A stretch of 38,332 nucleotides of DNA from IMG/VR virus record IMGVR_UViG_3300045738_001810, positions 1-38,332 of that record; one strand, given 5' to 3'. The stretch is from a virus. Below the pieces are notes generated by a model. The model was not told the origin of the DNA. It did no database searches and saw only the letters and a list, made by a program, of their open reading frames with translations. Of the stretch, positions 13,913 to 21,474 are shown piece after piece. The stretch's first letter is position 1, and every line of letters starts with the position of its first letter. A program made the position numbers and the translations under genes.

Positions 13913-15010
13913 ATGAAAATTACTTTAAAAAACACTCCCGAACAAGTCGAACTCGTAAAAGCAATGGCTTCTCGCAACCGCGATGTTGCTTATGAAGCAC
14001 AAACTGCTCTTGCTGAATTTATCGGCCCTGTTCTCGCAGAAGTTATCAACAATGCTCCAGCATTGTCTAACCTCTTCACTACTCTTCAGTACAACGCTGA
14101 TGACAACCCTTCGATTCCTTTGGATCTGTACTTCGACGTTTCTGATGAAGATTATGTTCAAGTATTCAGCCAAAGCCGTGCTGGTGGCCTTCCTACTTCG
14201 GAAGTTCTTCCAACATCTGCCGAACTCAAGATCGCTACTTATAGCCTTGACTCTGCAGTAAGCTTTGATCGCCGCTATGCTGCTAAGGGCCGTATGGATG
14301 TTGTCGCTAAGACAATGACTCGTGTTGCTCAAGAAATCCTTCTTAAGCAGAACACTATCTCCGCTAACGTAGTCATGAAAGCTCTTGCTAATGCGACTAC
14401 AAATGGCTATAATCACGTTATCCCAGCTCAGCAAGCAAATCGTTTCACATTGGCTGATCTCAATGCTCTTATGACCCGCTCTAAGAGAATTGTTACTTCC
14501 TTTGTTGGTGGTACTGCTGACGCTCGTCAAGGCCGTGGCATGACTGACATCATCGTTTCTCCTGAAATCGTTGAAGAACTTCGTTCAATTGCTTACAATC
14601 CAATCAACACCAAGAACGCTGCTGGCACAGCCGCAGCAGGAGGACAAGAAGTTCAAACTGCTGACGTTATTGCTGAACAAGCATACCGTGCTGCTGGCGC
14701 TCCTGAGTTCTATGGCATCAATGTTATTGAGCTTAATGAGTTCGGTGATGGACAGAAGTTCAATGCTATCTACGGCGCAGCCGCTGGTGGTAGTTTCACT
14801 CCTGCTTCAGATCAAATCGTTGTTGGTATCGACCGTAGCCGTGAGTCTCTTATCCGCCCTGTAGCTGTTGACAGCGAAAACGGTGGAGAGTTCAGCCTTA
14901 TCGCTGACGATCAGTACAGCATCCGCCAAAACAAGATCGGCTACTTTGGTGGTCTTGAAGAAGGTCGCGTTGTTCTTGACAACCGCGCTCTTGTTGGTGT
15001 GACTGTCTAG
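13913..15010 (+). CDS. Major capsid protein, HK97-like
   Basis: A 365-aa protein in the canonical position after protease/scaffold. The N-terminal 60 residues are helical, followed by a long segment with PSIPLDLYFDV and DEDYVQVFSQSRAGG (E-loop/P-domain-like), a central spine-helix region, IIVSPEIVEELRSI, and a C-terminal A-domain ending in an EGRVVLDNRAL strand. It assembles the icosahedral shell. Codon use differs from that of its neighbours: about twenty Arg codons are CGT/CGC and only one is AGA, which fits a very highly expressed gene. A strong terminator follows 22 bases after the stop. Confidence 0.85.
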   Translation: MKITLKNTPEQVELVKAMASRNRDVAYEAQTALAEFIGPVLAEVINNAPALSNLFTTLQYNADDNPSIPLDLYFDVSDEDYVQVFSQSRAGGLPTSEVLPTSAELKIATYSLDSAVSFDRRYAAKGRMDVVAKTMTRVAQEILLKQNTISANVVMKALANATTNGYNHVIPAQQANRFTLADLNALMTRSKRIVTSFVGGTADARQGRGMTDIIVSPEIVEELRSIAYNPINTKNAAGTAAAGGQEVQTADVIAEQAYRAAGAPEFYGINVIELNEFGDGQKFNAIYGAAAGGSFTPASDQIVVGIDRSRESLIRPVAVDSENGGEFSLIADDQYSIRQNKIGYFGGLEEGRVVLDNRALVGVTV

Positions 15011-15032
15011 TTCAGATTAAACCCTTAAAAGG

Positions 15033-15065
15033 AAGCCGTCCCATTTATTTGGGGCGGCTTTTTTT
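15033..15065 (+). terminator. Rho-independent terminator after the major capsid gene
   Basis: AAGCCGTCCC and GGGGCGGCTT form a 10-bp stem with one wobble pair and an 8-base loop, followed by five more T, a G and TTT. It closes the portal-to-capsid transcript. Confidence 0.85.
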
Positions 15066-15103
15066 GTTTAAATTTGTATTGTTTATTTTAATATATAACA
15101 CAT

Positions 15104-15736
15104 ATGGACGAATTAAATAAAGACACTAAGGAAAAGCAAATTACAGATTACGTTGCAACCGCTATTATAAATGATGAAGTTAGCTACGGAGAGGGTAATG
15201 AAGTAGCGCCAATAGAAGAAGAAATCATTGAAAAAGAGGTGAGCCAGGAAACTTGTGCGTCAGAAGTTAAAAAGCCAAACATTTCTGATTTGGAATATGC
15301 TGACGGCAAGGAAAGGGATGATGTTGATGAAATAGAAGCCAAAGAAAAGCTTATGGGAGTAGACACTGTTTCCCCATTTGGTACGGGCAATCCTAGAGTT
15401 TTTAAAAGAAAGCTAGAGTCTATGGGTCATGTTAAAAAAGCCAGACTAGCAGAAAGGACAGGTACGAGAGTTTTTGCAGATGCAGAAACGCAGGACAAAG
15501 CCTTAATCACAGCTTTCAATCAGTGGAGAGGTGGTAATTGGAATTCTATGGGTAGCCAAACTGAAGCTAGGATCAATGTACTTACAGCGGATTCTGTGAA
15601 AGAGTTCGAAGGCACGCTAAAAAGAAAAACCCTTTCGGAGCTTCAAGAAATGGCAATGAAGTTGGGTTTTACTCCTAGTTTTGACAGAATCAGATTAATC
15701 TCAGCGCTAAGGCAGGAGTATTTAAAACGTGGGTAG
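15104..15736 (+). CDS. Head-module protein with C-terminal SAP-like domain
   Basis: A 210-aa protein. The first 110 residues are very acidic and probably disordered; the middle contains a basic stretch (FKRKLESMGHVKKARLAERT). The last 40 residues, LKRKTLSELQEMAMKLGF onward to SALRQEYLKRG, have the helix-extended loop-helix look of SAP or Rho-N DNA-binding domains. It lies behind the capsid terminator, so it has a separate message; an AT-rich TAATAT lies before its ATG. A role in head completion or DNA retention is a guess from position. Confidence 0.5.
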   Translation: MDELNKDTKEKQITDYVATAIINDEVSYGEGNEVAPIEEEIIEKEVSQETCASEVKKPNISDLEYADGKERDDVDEIEAKEKLMGVDTVSPFGTGNPRVFKRKLESMGHVKKARLAERTGTRVFADAETQDKALITAFNQWRGGNWNSMGSQTEARINVLTADSVKEFEGTLKRKTLSELQEMAMKLGFTPSFDRIRLISALRQEYLKRG

Positions 15737-15741
15737 TTTTT

Positions 15742-15748
15742 AGTGTAA
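15742..15748 (+). promoter_or_regulatory. AGTGTAA-class promoter element
   Basis: AGTGTAA followed by TATACTATA and ATG 15758, right behind the stop of the preceding gene. No -35 box and no Shine-Dalgarno sequence are present. Confidence 0.6.
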
Positions 15749-15757
15749 TATACTATA

Positions 15758-16201
15758 ATGAGTAATATCGGCAATTTAGCAACTTCTATATATATAAACG
15801 AATTTGATTCGACTGAAGTAACGGTTGAATCTATTTCTGGGTGGCTAGATAGCAATATAGGCCAACTCAATAATGTGTTATACACTAGTTTTTCTGGAGT
15901 AAGCGGGGATGTTTCTGGCCTTTACCTAGAAGAACAATCTGTATACAAGCAGATGTATTTATATCATTATTACACAAAGCAGACACGTAACACTATTCGT
16001 GGTATCGCCAACGATACAAACGGCAATATTCTAAGCGTTAAGGATGGCGACAACTCTATTACCTTTATCAATAAGAACGAAGTGTCCAAGGTATACAAAA
16101 CTCTTGCTCAAGATGCCTACAACGAGCTGCAGGACTTAGCTACTAATTACAACAGTTTCCAGGCTAGCCCAAGGCAGGTTGGCGGTATTGAAGCTTTGTA
16201 G
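15758..16201 (+). CDS. Probable head-tail connector protein, 147 aa
   Basis: A 147-aa protein without recognised motif. The first half (TSIYINEFDSTEVTVESISG, then WLDSNIGQLNN) and the helical second half with an Ala/Tyr-rich stretch resemble the general layout of small neck or adaptor proteins. It is the last gene of the plus-strand head block, has its own AGTGTAA element and is followed by a terminator at 16228. The inverted neck/tail-tube block begins on the other side of that terminator. Confidence 0.4.
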   Translation: MSNIGNLATSIYINEFDSTEVTVESISGWLDSNIGQLNNVLYTSFSGVSGDVSGLYLEEQSVYKQMYLYHYYTKQTRNTIRGIANDTNGNILSVKDGDNSITFINKNEVSKVYKTLAQDAYNELQDLATNYNSFQASPRQVGGIEAL

Positions 16202-16227
16202 ATTTACCTCAGAGTCTACCTCTGATA

Positions 16228-16257
16228 GCGTAATCTCGAAAGGGGTTGCGCTTTTTT
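16228..16257 (+). terminator. Rho-independent terminator, plus strand
   Basis: GCGTAATC pairs with GGTTGCGC (8 bp with two wobble pairs) around an 8-base loop, followed by TTTTTT. It ends the head-gene transcript. Confidence 0.7.
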
Positions 16258-16263
16258 GTGGGC

Positions 16264-16293
16264 ATAAAAAAACCCCGTCGAATTCGACGGGAT
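16264..16293 (-). terminator. Strong terminator for the inverted tail-tube block
   Basis: The 18-base perfect palindrome CCCGTCGAATTCGACGGG (16274-16291) is followed on the minus strand by GG and seven T. It ends minus-strand transcription from 19415-16354 and may also work weakly on the plus strand. Confidence 0.85.
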
Positions 16294-16353
16294 TAGTTTT
16301 AAATATAGGGGCTTCTTAGCGTTAGCTCCACCCCGAAATTATACCAACTATTC

Positions 16354-17484
16354 TTAAGAAGTAGGGTTACCAAGAACTGTGGTAGTGTTTGATCCAGAGA
16401 AGAAAACGTTATTAACGGTATCGTCTGGTCCACCAACTGAAAGCGAGAACGAAAGATCAACAGTCTTATTTGGACCGATGCTCGAACTAAATGATTCGCT
16501 ATCAAGTTTAAGGTTTGTCATCTTATAAGATGCTCTAGGGACACTATTTGAATCTTTAAATGTGAACTGAAGGTCAGAGATGAATGCATCACCATTGATG
16601 ATGTTAGTCAAAGCTCTAGTTTGAGTTTCAGAAACAATAGCAGAAACGGAGACAGTCGGTGTGATTGGGAAATCAACAACACGAGCAAACGAGAAACGAG
16701 TTCCAAGTCTGTCAATTGGCGTTCTTCCAAGAGGGATACTCATTGAAATACTTTGTACGTGAGCGCTACCTGCGCCATCTAGATCAACAATAGTGCTGCT
16801 ATCTGCATTTGCAAAAGATAGGGTAATATCTCCTGGGCGAAGAGCAGAAGGGATAGCTGCTCCAGTACCTTCAGAAGCTGCTGGGAATCTTACACCAGAA
16901 TTTTGAGATGGCAGAACTGTTCCTGCTTCTGGATCAATACCAGCACCAGAGATTCCAGAGAAACCAGCTGCAGAACCAGAGATACCAGCAGTAGCGTTCA
17001 TGTTTGTACCTTCAAGAGAAACACTAATGGTTGGGATGCCACCTACAGACGCTTCAAGAGAGTAGTCTGTTAGGAACGCATTACCTATACCGATTGTGCT
17101 GTAGTTGCTGGATGTTGTGTTGAAATTAGCATCTATGCCTTCTGGGGCTGTCAGAATATAAAGATTCTGACCGCTTGTTGAAGAGATTTGACCAGAAATA
17201 AAACCAGCATCAAAGCTAGTACCATTTTTGAATGCAAGACCTTGTTCGTTGTAGCCGTCTCCAAGATAGTAAGATGTATCAAACGACACTGTAGGTGACT
17301 CAAGAATGATAGCCTCAACTCTTGAAAGCTGACCAAATTGGTTAATATCTTGTCGTGTGATATTGAATGAATAATTAGCAGATTGTACTCTGCGAAGTTG
17401 GGCGTGTTCGTTGCTTCCAGTAGAATTTACTGTTTGGCTGGCGAACAGCGCGTCGGATTGATAAATAACTCTATTTTTAGCCAT
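16354..17484 (-). CDS. Probable major tail tube protein (paralog 2)
   Basis: A 376-aa beta-rich, Ser/Gly/Thr-rich protein. The N-terminus shows a repeated-strand pattern with SANYSFNITRQDINQFGQL, very similar in arrangement to GVDFSFDIQRTDVAALGTK in the 30072 protein. The C-terminus, KMTNLKLDSESFSSSIGPNK followed by VDLSFSLSVGG, is the shared family signature. Its high Gly/Ser/Ala content and position in front of neck genes make it the best candidate for the main tail tube subunit. It has its own ACTGTAAACAAT leader element and a very strong terminator, both consistent with high expression. Confidence 0.65.
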   Translation of the reverse strand: MAKNRVIYQSDALFASQTVNSTGSNEHAQLRRVQSANYSFNITRQDINQFGQLSRVEAIILESPTVSFDTSYYLGDGYNEQGLAFKNGTSFDAGFISGQISSTSGQNLYILTAPEGIDANFNTTSSNYSTIGIGNAFLTDYSLEASVGGIPTISVSLEGTNMNATAGISGSAAGFSGISGAGIDPEAGTVLPSQNSGVRFPAASEGTGAAIPSALRPGDITLSFANADSSTIVDLDGAGSAHVQSISMSIPLGRTPIDRLGTRFSFARVVDFPITPTVSVSAIVSETQTRALTNIINGDAFISDLQFTFKDSNSVPRASYKMTNLKLDSESFSSSIGPNKTVDLSFSLSVGGPDDTVNNVFFSGSNTTTVLGNPTS

Positions 17485-17495
17485 GATATTTTAAT

Positions 17496-17507
17496 ATTGT
17501 TTACAGT
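17496..17507 (-). promoter_or_regulatory. ACTGTAAACAAT leader element of the tail tube gene
   Basis: On the minus strand ACTGTAAACAAT is followed by ATTAAAATATC and ATG 17484. It resembles the AGTGTAA class (shared TGTAAA core) and matches the element at 12529-12540 in all 12 bases. Confidence 0.45.
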
Positions 17508-17527
17508 TAAAAGGTTTGAATGTGAAA

Positions 17528-18376
17528 TTAAGAGCGGGGAAATCTACTTGTACAGACTTCGAAGTCTATGAAGCCTATTTTCAAGCCCTTGGGTATTTTT
17601 GAGGTTGTTTTTTCTGAAAATTTAGACACCGTAACGTCCTCAATATAATAAGGGTTGGTATCTAAATAGGTGTTAGAAAGATTTGTGTAGTTGTATGATC
17701 CGCCTTTTAGGTCTCCATACTCTGTGGATGGGTATTCTGAGAATGGTATTTTAGCTATAACCTTACGTGCCGAATCGGCGAAAATTGATAAAACCCCATC
17801 TAGCTGATAAGAGTTTTCTGCGAAGACTACACCTTTGACGGTATTTGTTGTTTTATCTTCCCCTCCAAAAGCAAAGCCTTGGTTTCTCATGTACTCGCAA
17901 TTCAAAAAGACGGCTGGCACTACCTGATCGTAAGGGGCAATGCCACTTAGAGATTCTCCATACCTACTGTTTAATTCGAATGCATTTTCAAGAATAAGAT
18001 CTTCTTCTGTTTCGTTAGTGAAATATACATTAAAATCTTTAACAGCAAATGTCCCAGTTAAAACTTGATCTGGTTGAAAGTTGCCCCCAGTTTCGACAAC
18101 TCTTCCATTTTCAAAATCAAAAACAAGGTCGTCTGATCTATCGAAACCGTTAAACGAAGTTGGGATGATTGGGTTGATATCGCCAGTGACTGAAGAATCC
18201 GTTACCCACTGTTTGTACGAGCTTGAATAAGATTTAAAAGAGGTTGGCAGTCTTGAATCTTCAGAATAATAAAGAACACCAGTTTGGTTAGAGTACGCTT
18301 CGCCCTTTTGCAGTAATTGATTGTCGAACCAAAGCAAAAAACTGGTCATTAATTCATGTTGGTATTGGGCTTTCAT
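17528..18376 (-). CDS. Neck/tail protein, 282 aa
   Basis: No family is recognised. The protein is beta-rich and acidic, with the helical N-terminus MKAQYQHELMTSFLLWFDNQ and no signal peptide; the later part has repeated strand-turn elements (YGESLSGIAPYDQVVPAVFL). It overlaps the preceding neck gene by four bases (ATGA) and precedes the tail-tube gene by 43 bases. This position fits a tail terminator, tail completion or neck protein, but motif evidence is missing. Confidence 0.45.
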   Translation of the reverse strand: MKAQYQHELMTSFLLWFDNQLLQKGEAYSNQTGVLYYSEDSRLPTSFKSYSSSYKQWVTDSSVTGDINPIIPTSFNGFDRSDDLVFDFENGRVVETGGNFQPDQVLTGTFAVKDFNVYFTNETEEDLILENAFELNSRYGESLSGIAPYDQVVPAVFLNCEYMRNQGFAFGGEDKTTNTVKGVVFAENSYQLDGVLSIFADSARKVIAKIPFSEYPSTEYGDLKGGSYNYTNLSNTYLDTNPYYIEDVTVSKFSEKTTSKIPKGLKIGFIDFEVCTSRFPRS

Positions 18377-18957
18377 ATTTCTAGATTTTCAAATTTAATT
18401 TTATATTTTTTTATTAATGCAGATATGTAGGATATGTTATTAAACTTTACACCTTTTTTCCTTACTTTGCGTGGCGATTGAACGCCTAATCCAGATCTAC
18501 TGTTTTCTCTATCTACTTTTAGGTAGTAGCCTAAACCAGAGATTCCTGTTTCAATACCTTTCGCCCAGCTTCTTCCAGAGGCCCAAGGCATAGGGGTTGC
18601 CGCAAAAATTTCCTTTGCGTCTGGTATGTATACAGAGTATTCTATTGATTTGTTCGTGTACCTATCAAACTTGAACTCTGTTTTGTACAGCATACTTTCT
18701 ATGTCACCTGTCGGGTCAGACGTACTGTCGAACCCTATAAACGAAAAAAGATTTGTGATATTGTCCAATGTGCCGCTTAAATTTTTAGCTGCAATCCCCC
18801 CTTTTATTTCTATGGTGACTGGATGATTGAGAAATTCCGCAATCATTTCGTTTTTAACTCTTTGGAATGCCGCCCTAAACTGCTTATCAACTTGTGGCCT
18901 AGCCAGGCTCGGGATTTGTTTTGTTAGGCTATTTATTATATTAGGATCTAAAGCCAT
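18373..18957 (-). CDS. Neck protein, HK97-gp10-like by position, 194 aa
   Basis: A 194-aa protein with a helical N-terminus (QVDKQFRAAFQRVKNEMIAE, about residues 20-40), a beta region, then MPWASGRSWAKGIETGISGL and a basic C-terminal helix. The helix-beta-Trp-Ala-Gly layout is like that of phage tail-completion/neck proteins. Its start overlaps the stop of the upstream gene by one base (TAATG) and its stop overlaps the downstream start (ATGA), so the three neck genes are one translational unit. Confidence 0.45.
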   Translation of the reverse strand: MALDPNIINSLTKQIPSLARPQVDKQFRAAFQRVKNEMIAEFLNHPVTIEIKGGIAAKNLSGTLDNITNLFSFIGFDSTSDPTGDIESMLYKTEFKFDRYTNKSIEYSVYIPDAKEIFAATPMPWASGRSWAKGIETGISGLGYYLKVDRENSRSGLGVQSPRKVRKKGVKFNNISYISALIKKYKIKFENLEI

Positions 18958-19415
18958 TAATCTTCAATCGGGGATAGGTAAAACTGATAGTATTGAGGGC
19001 CAAACATTCCAGTTGGGTTGCCTTTGCTATTTATTGTATATTTTCTTCCTTCAAATTCACAGCGTTTTGCTTTTTTCATTATTTCAAATCCAGCTAAATC
19101 TACAGTGATTCTTACTGACCCATCTATTAGGTCTACGCCTAACTGGCTTTTTATTTCTGAATCTGAGACCCCTTGCTCTTTCGCGTTGATATATTTAATT
19201 CTTACATTAAGCGTGTGGGATACGATCACCTTGCTTGTGGTTTTCTGGCCGCTCGAAGTTCTACCGTAAATTCCATTAAATTCGGGACTAGCGGCGATTA
19301 AGATTTTTTCGCCCTCTTCGTATACTGTGATATTCCTAGCAAAGGTTTCGTGGATATCATCTATTATAGCTTTGATTGTGTTTTTTTGTGAGTCTGATAT
19401 TAGAGAGGTAGCCAT
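18957..19415 (-). CDS. Head-tail connector-like protein, 152 aa
   Basis: A mixed alpha/beta protein starting MATSLISDSQKNTIKAIIDD, with a central beta part (GRTSSGQKTTSKVIVSHTLN) and the end TGMFGPQYYQFYLSPIED. No family motif is certain; the place at the head of the neck operon suggests a stopper or connector. ATG 19415 is preferred over an in-frame ATG at 19448, because the region between them contains the minus-strand AGTGTAA element (19430-19424), eight bases before ATG 19415. Confidence 0.45.
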   Translation of the reverse strand: MATSLISDSQKNTIKAIIDDIHETFARNITVYEEGEKILIAASPEFNGIYGRTSSGQKTTSKVIVSHTLNVRIKYINAKEQGVSDSEIKSQLGVDLIDGSVRITVDLAGFEIMKKAKRCEFEGRKYTINSKGNPTGMFGPQYYQFYLSPIED

Positions 19416-19422
19416 ATCTGTT

Positions 19423-19444
19423 TTTACACTATTTTTAGTGTAAA
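19423..19444. promoter_or_regulatory. Palindromic divergent promoter (two AGTGTAA elements)
   Basis: The arms TTTACACTA and TAGTGTAAA are perfect inverted repeats of 9 bp separated by TTTT. Each arm is an AGTGTAA element, one pointing into the minus-strand neck operon (ATG 19415) and one into the plus-strand tail operon (ATG 19468). The loop is too short for both to be occupied freely, so the two directions may compete. Confidence 0.6.
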
Positions 19445-19467
19445 GCATGTTGTAGGTAAGGATTATT

Positions 19468-19758
19468 ATGATTGCAAAAGAGTTTTTAAATGATCGGTCG
19501 GATCATCATATTAGGTTTCTGTTTAAATATTTTTTACAGACCTTAGAGGAAATGCAGTCAATTCACGAAATTAATTTCGCCAAACTTTACGATAACCTGC
19601 CTGCAGAAAATCACCCAATAATCGAAATGGCAGATTATTTCGACGAGGAGCATTATGAATTGTATAGAAAAAAAATTCTAGATATTGGAAATTCCGTTTT
19701 GCGGGATTATAATAGTGAGTTAGATAATCTAACGGTAGAATTTAGGTTTAAACAATAA
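19468..19758 (+). CDS. Hypothetical tail-module protein, 96 aa
   Basis: A small, all-helical, acidic protein (MIAKEFLNDRSDHHIRFLFK at the start). A clear Shine-Dalgarno sequence, GTAAGGAT, lies six bases before the ATG, unusual in this window and consistent with the longer leader behind the AGTGTAA element at 19437. It is the first gene of the tail-assembly/tape-measure operon and is followed after three bases by the next gene. No family is recognised. Confidence 0.55.
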   Translation: MIAKEFLNDRSDHHIRFLFKYFLQTLEEMQSIHEINFAKLYDNLPAENHPIIEMADYFDEEHYELYRKKILDIGNSVLRDYNSELDNLTVEFRFKQ

Positions 19759-19761
19759 AAT

Positions 19762-20496
19762 ATGGCTAAGGAAATTATTTACGAATTCACGATTAAGAAA
19801 CCTGAAGTAAAGCAGGTCGAAACTCAAAGAAAAAATAAAGAGGGCGAACTAGAGACCGTTCTGTCTAATAAGACAGTGAAAACTCCAGTAAAAATTGTGG
19901 TCCAAAAGCCAACAAGGAGAATGGCTGACGACGCCGAAGTTCACTACTCTATACAACTTAGCAAGGCTATTAAAATGGGCATCGTGACAAAAGCGATGCT
20001 TATTAAGAAGTATGCAGACAACGGCGGAGCTTTGACCGAAGATGAATCGAGAGAGCTTTTAAGATCCCTTAAGAAACTGAATGAGTTAGAAAACGAGTAT
20101 AAATTAATCGCCACCAGGACAAAGGATAAAACAAACAAAGATAGGTCTGAAGAACTCGAAGTAGAGATTATTTTGCTAAAGAGAGATTTGCAGGCTCTAG
20201 AGTCTTCCTTGCAATCCGTTTATCAGCATACTGCAGACGCTAAGGCAGAAAGGTCTACGTTGATGTGGTATGTAATCAACCTAACAAAGCAGGAAAACAA
20301 AGACAAGGGACTCGTAAGCTTTTTTGAAGGTATCGATTTTGAGGAGCAGCTTGAAGATTTTTACGATAAGTACGAATTAAATGAAGGTTTTGACTTCGAT
20401 GTCGTCTCTAAAGTCTCCAAGATCGTTGGTTATTGGTTTTACGCTCAAGAGTCCACCAAGGAAGATATAGCGAAATTCATCGAAGACGATGGATAG
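19762..20496 (+). CDS. Candidate tail assembly chaperone 1, 244 aa
   Basis: A protein with a beta N-terminus (MAKEIIYEFTIKKPEVKQVE) followed by a long helical region (residues 60-165) and an acidic C-terminal helical part. It lies between the tail-tube/neck block and the tape measure, the usual place of the tail assembly chaperones, and is one of two overlapping genes there. No sequence motif confirms it. The overlap with the next gene is eight bases (ATGGATAG), a different frame, with no slippery heptamer seen, so coupling rather than frameshifting is likely. Confidence 0.5.
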   Translation: MAKEIIYEFTIKKPEVKQVETQRKNKEGELETVLSNKTVKTPVKIVVQKPTRRMADDAEVHYSIQLSKAIKMGIVTKAMLIKKYADNGGALTEDESRELLRSLKKLNELENEYKLIATRTKDKTNKDRSEELEVEIILLKRDLQALESSLQSVYQHTADAKAERSTLMWYVINLTKQENKDKGLVSFFEGIDFEEQLEDFYDKYELNEGFDFDVVSKVSKIVGYWFYAQESTKEDIAKFIEDDG

Positions 20497-21460
20497 CGAT
20501 AAAAATTTAGAAATTATTTCTGAAATATTACAAGGTACTACTGTCACTAGTAGTACCTTTGGTGTTTTATACTTTAAGCATCTATCTCAAAACGAGCAGA
20601 GAGCTATACTATCTAAAAAGAAAGTGTACGAGCAGGAAGCCAAAAAGAAAGGCTTGCAGTCAGAAGAAAAAGTTCTACTGGATCTTTTCGAGCAAGACAT
20701 GTGGAGCAAAGAAGAGGAAGAAGAAATAAAAACTTACGAACAAGAGATAGACAGCTTGTTTAAAATAATATCTCAAATAATACTCCCTTCAAAAAAGAAG
20801 CAGGCTCAAGAAAAATTAGAGATTAAGAGGGAAAAACTTGCCCATTTACAATCAGAAAAAAAGCAGATACTTGGTTTGACTGTTGAAAAGTATGTAGACT
20901 CTCATATCCAAAAATCTATTATAAATGATATACTATATCATGATCAGGAGTATACAGAAAAGGTTTTCGAAGATTTATATATAAATGAACCCTTTAAAGA
21001 GATTGAGATATACAGACTCCAAAAAGAGTTTTTTGAAAAATTTAGTGATGATAGTATTTCTAGGGCCGTGCTAAGCGATTACTTTTCTATGTATTTGCCT
21101 TTTTGCGAAGACGTGATTGGTGTTTTTGGTAAGCCTCTTAAGGAACTTACTAACTATCAATTAAAACTAATATCGTACGGAAGGTACTTTCTAAATATAT
21201 TTAAAAATTGCAACAAGAAGATACCTGAAAACGTTGCGAGAGACCCAGAGCTTTTGATTGGGTTTTATCAAAATCAGAAAGAAGACTCAAACAGTAAGAC
21301 CAAAAGCAGTGAAGGGGCATCTACTTATTTCGGTGCAGATGAAAAAGATATAGAAATGCTGAAGTCCGAAAATGAAGACGCCGTGGACTTATCAGAGGAA
21401 ATTAAGAAAAGAGGAGGCTCAATGAACATGAAAGAAATGATGGAATTGCACGGAGTTTAA
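20489..21460 (+). CDS. Candidate tail assembly chaperone 2, 323 aa
   Basis: A highly helical, charged protein with a long coiled-coil-like segment (residues 75-135, rich in Glu and Lys) and an acidic, flexible C-terminus ending KEMMELHGV. It starts inside the preceding gene and ends at the AGTGTAA element of the tape-measure gene, whose first A is the last base of its stop codon. Position supports a tail-assembly role, probably holding the tape measure during tube growth. No family is recognised. Confidence 0.45.
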   Translation: MDSDKNLEIISEILQGTTVTSSTFGVLYFKHLSQNEQRAILSKKKVYEQEAKKKGLQSEEKVLLDLFEQDMWSKEEEEEIKTYEQEIDSLFKIISQIILPSKKKQAQEKLEIKREKLAHLQSEKKQILGLTVEKYVDSHIQKSIINDILYHDQEYTEKVFEDLYINEPFKEIEIYRLQKEFFEKFSDDSISRAVLSDYFSMYLPFCEDVIGVFGKPLKELTNYQLKLISYGRYFLNIFKNCNKKIPENVARDPELLIGFYQNQKEDSNSKTKSSEGASTYFGADEKDIEMLKSENEDAVDLSEEIKKRGGSMNMKEMMELHGV

Positions 21461-21466
21461 GTGTAA
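21460..21466 (+). promoter_or_regulatory. AGTGTAA-class promoter element for the tape measure gene
   Basis: AGTGTAA followed by TACTTTGT and ATG 21475. It overlaps the stop codon of the preceding gene by one base. No -35 box is seen. Confidence 0.6.
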
Positions 21467-21474
21467 TACTTTGT

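Noticed and set aside
13925-14530. Minus-strand frame of 201 codons opposite the capsid gene
   Set aside because: It is a shadow of the strongly biased major capsid gene, with no start signal, and its sequence is not protein-like.
20480-20500. Programmed frameshift between the two chaperone-like genes
   Set aside because: The genes overlap by eight bases, but no slippery heptamer or strong downstream hairpin was seen; ordinary stop-start coupling is enough.
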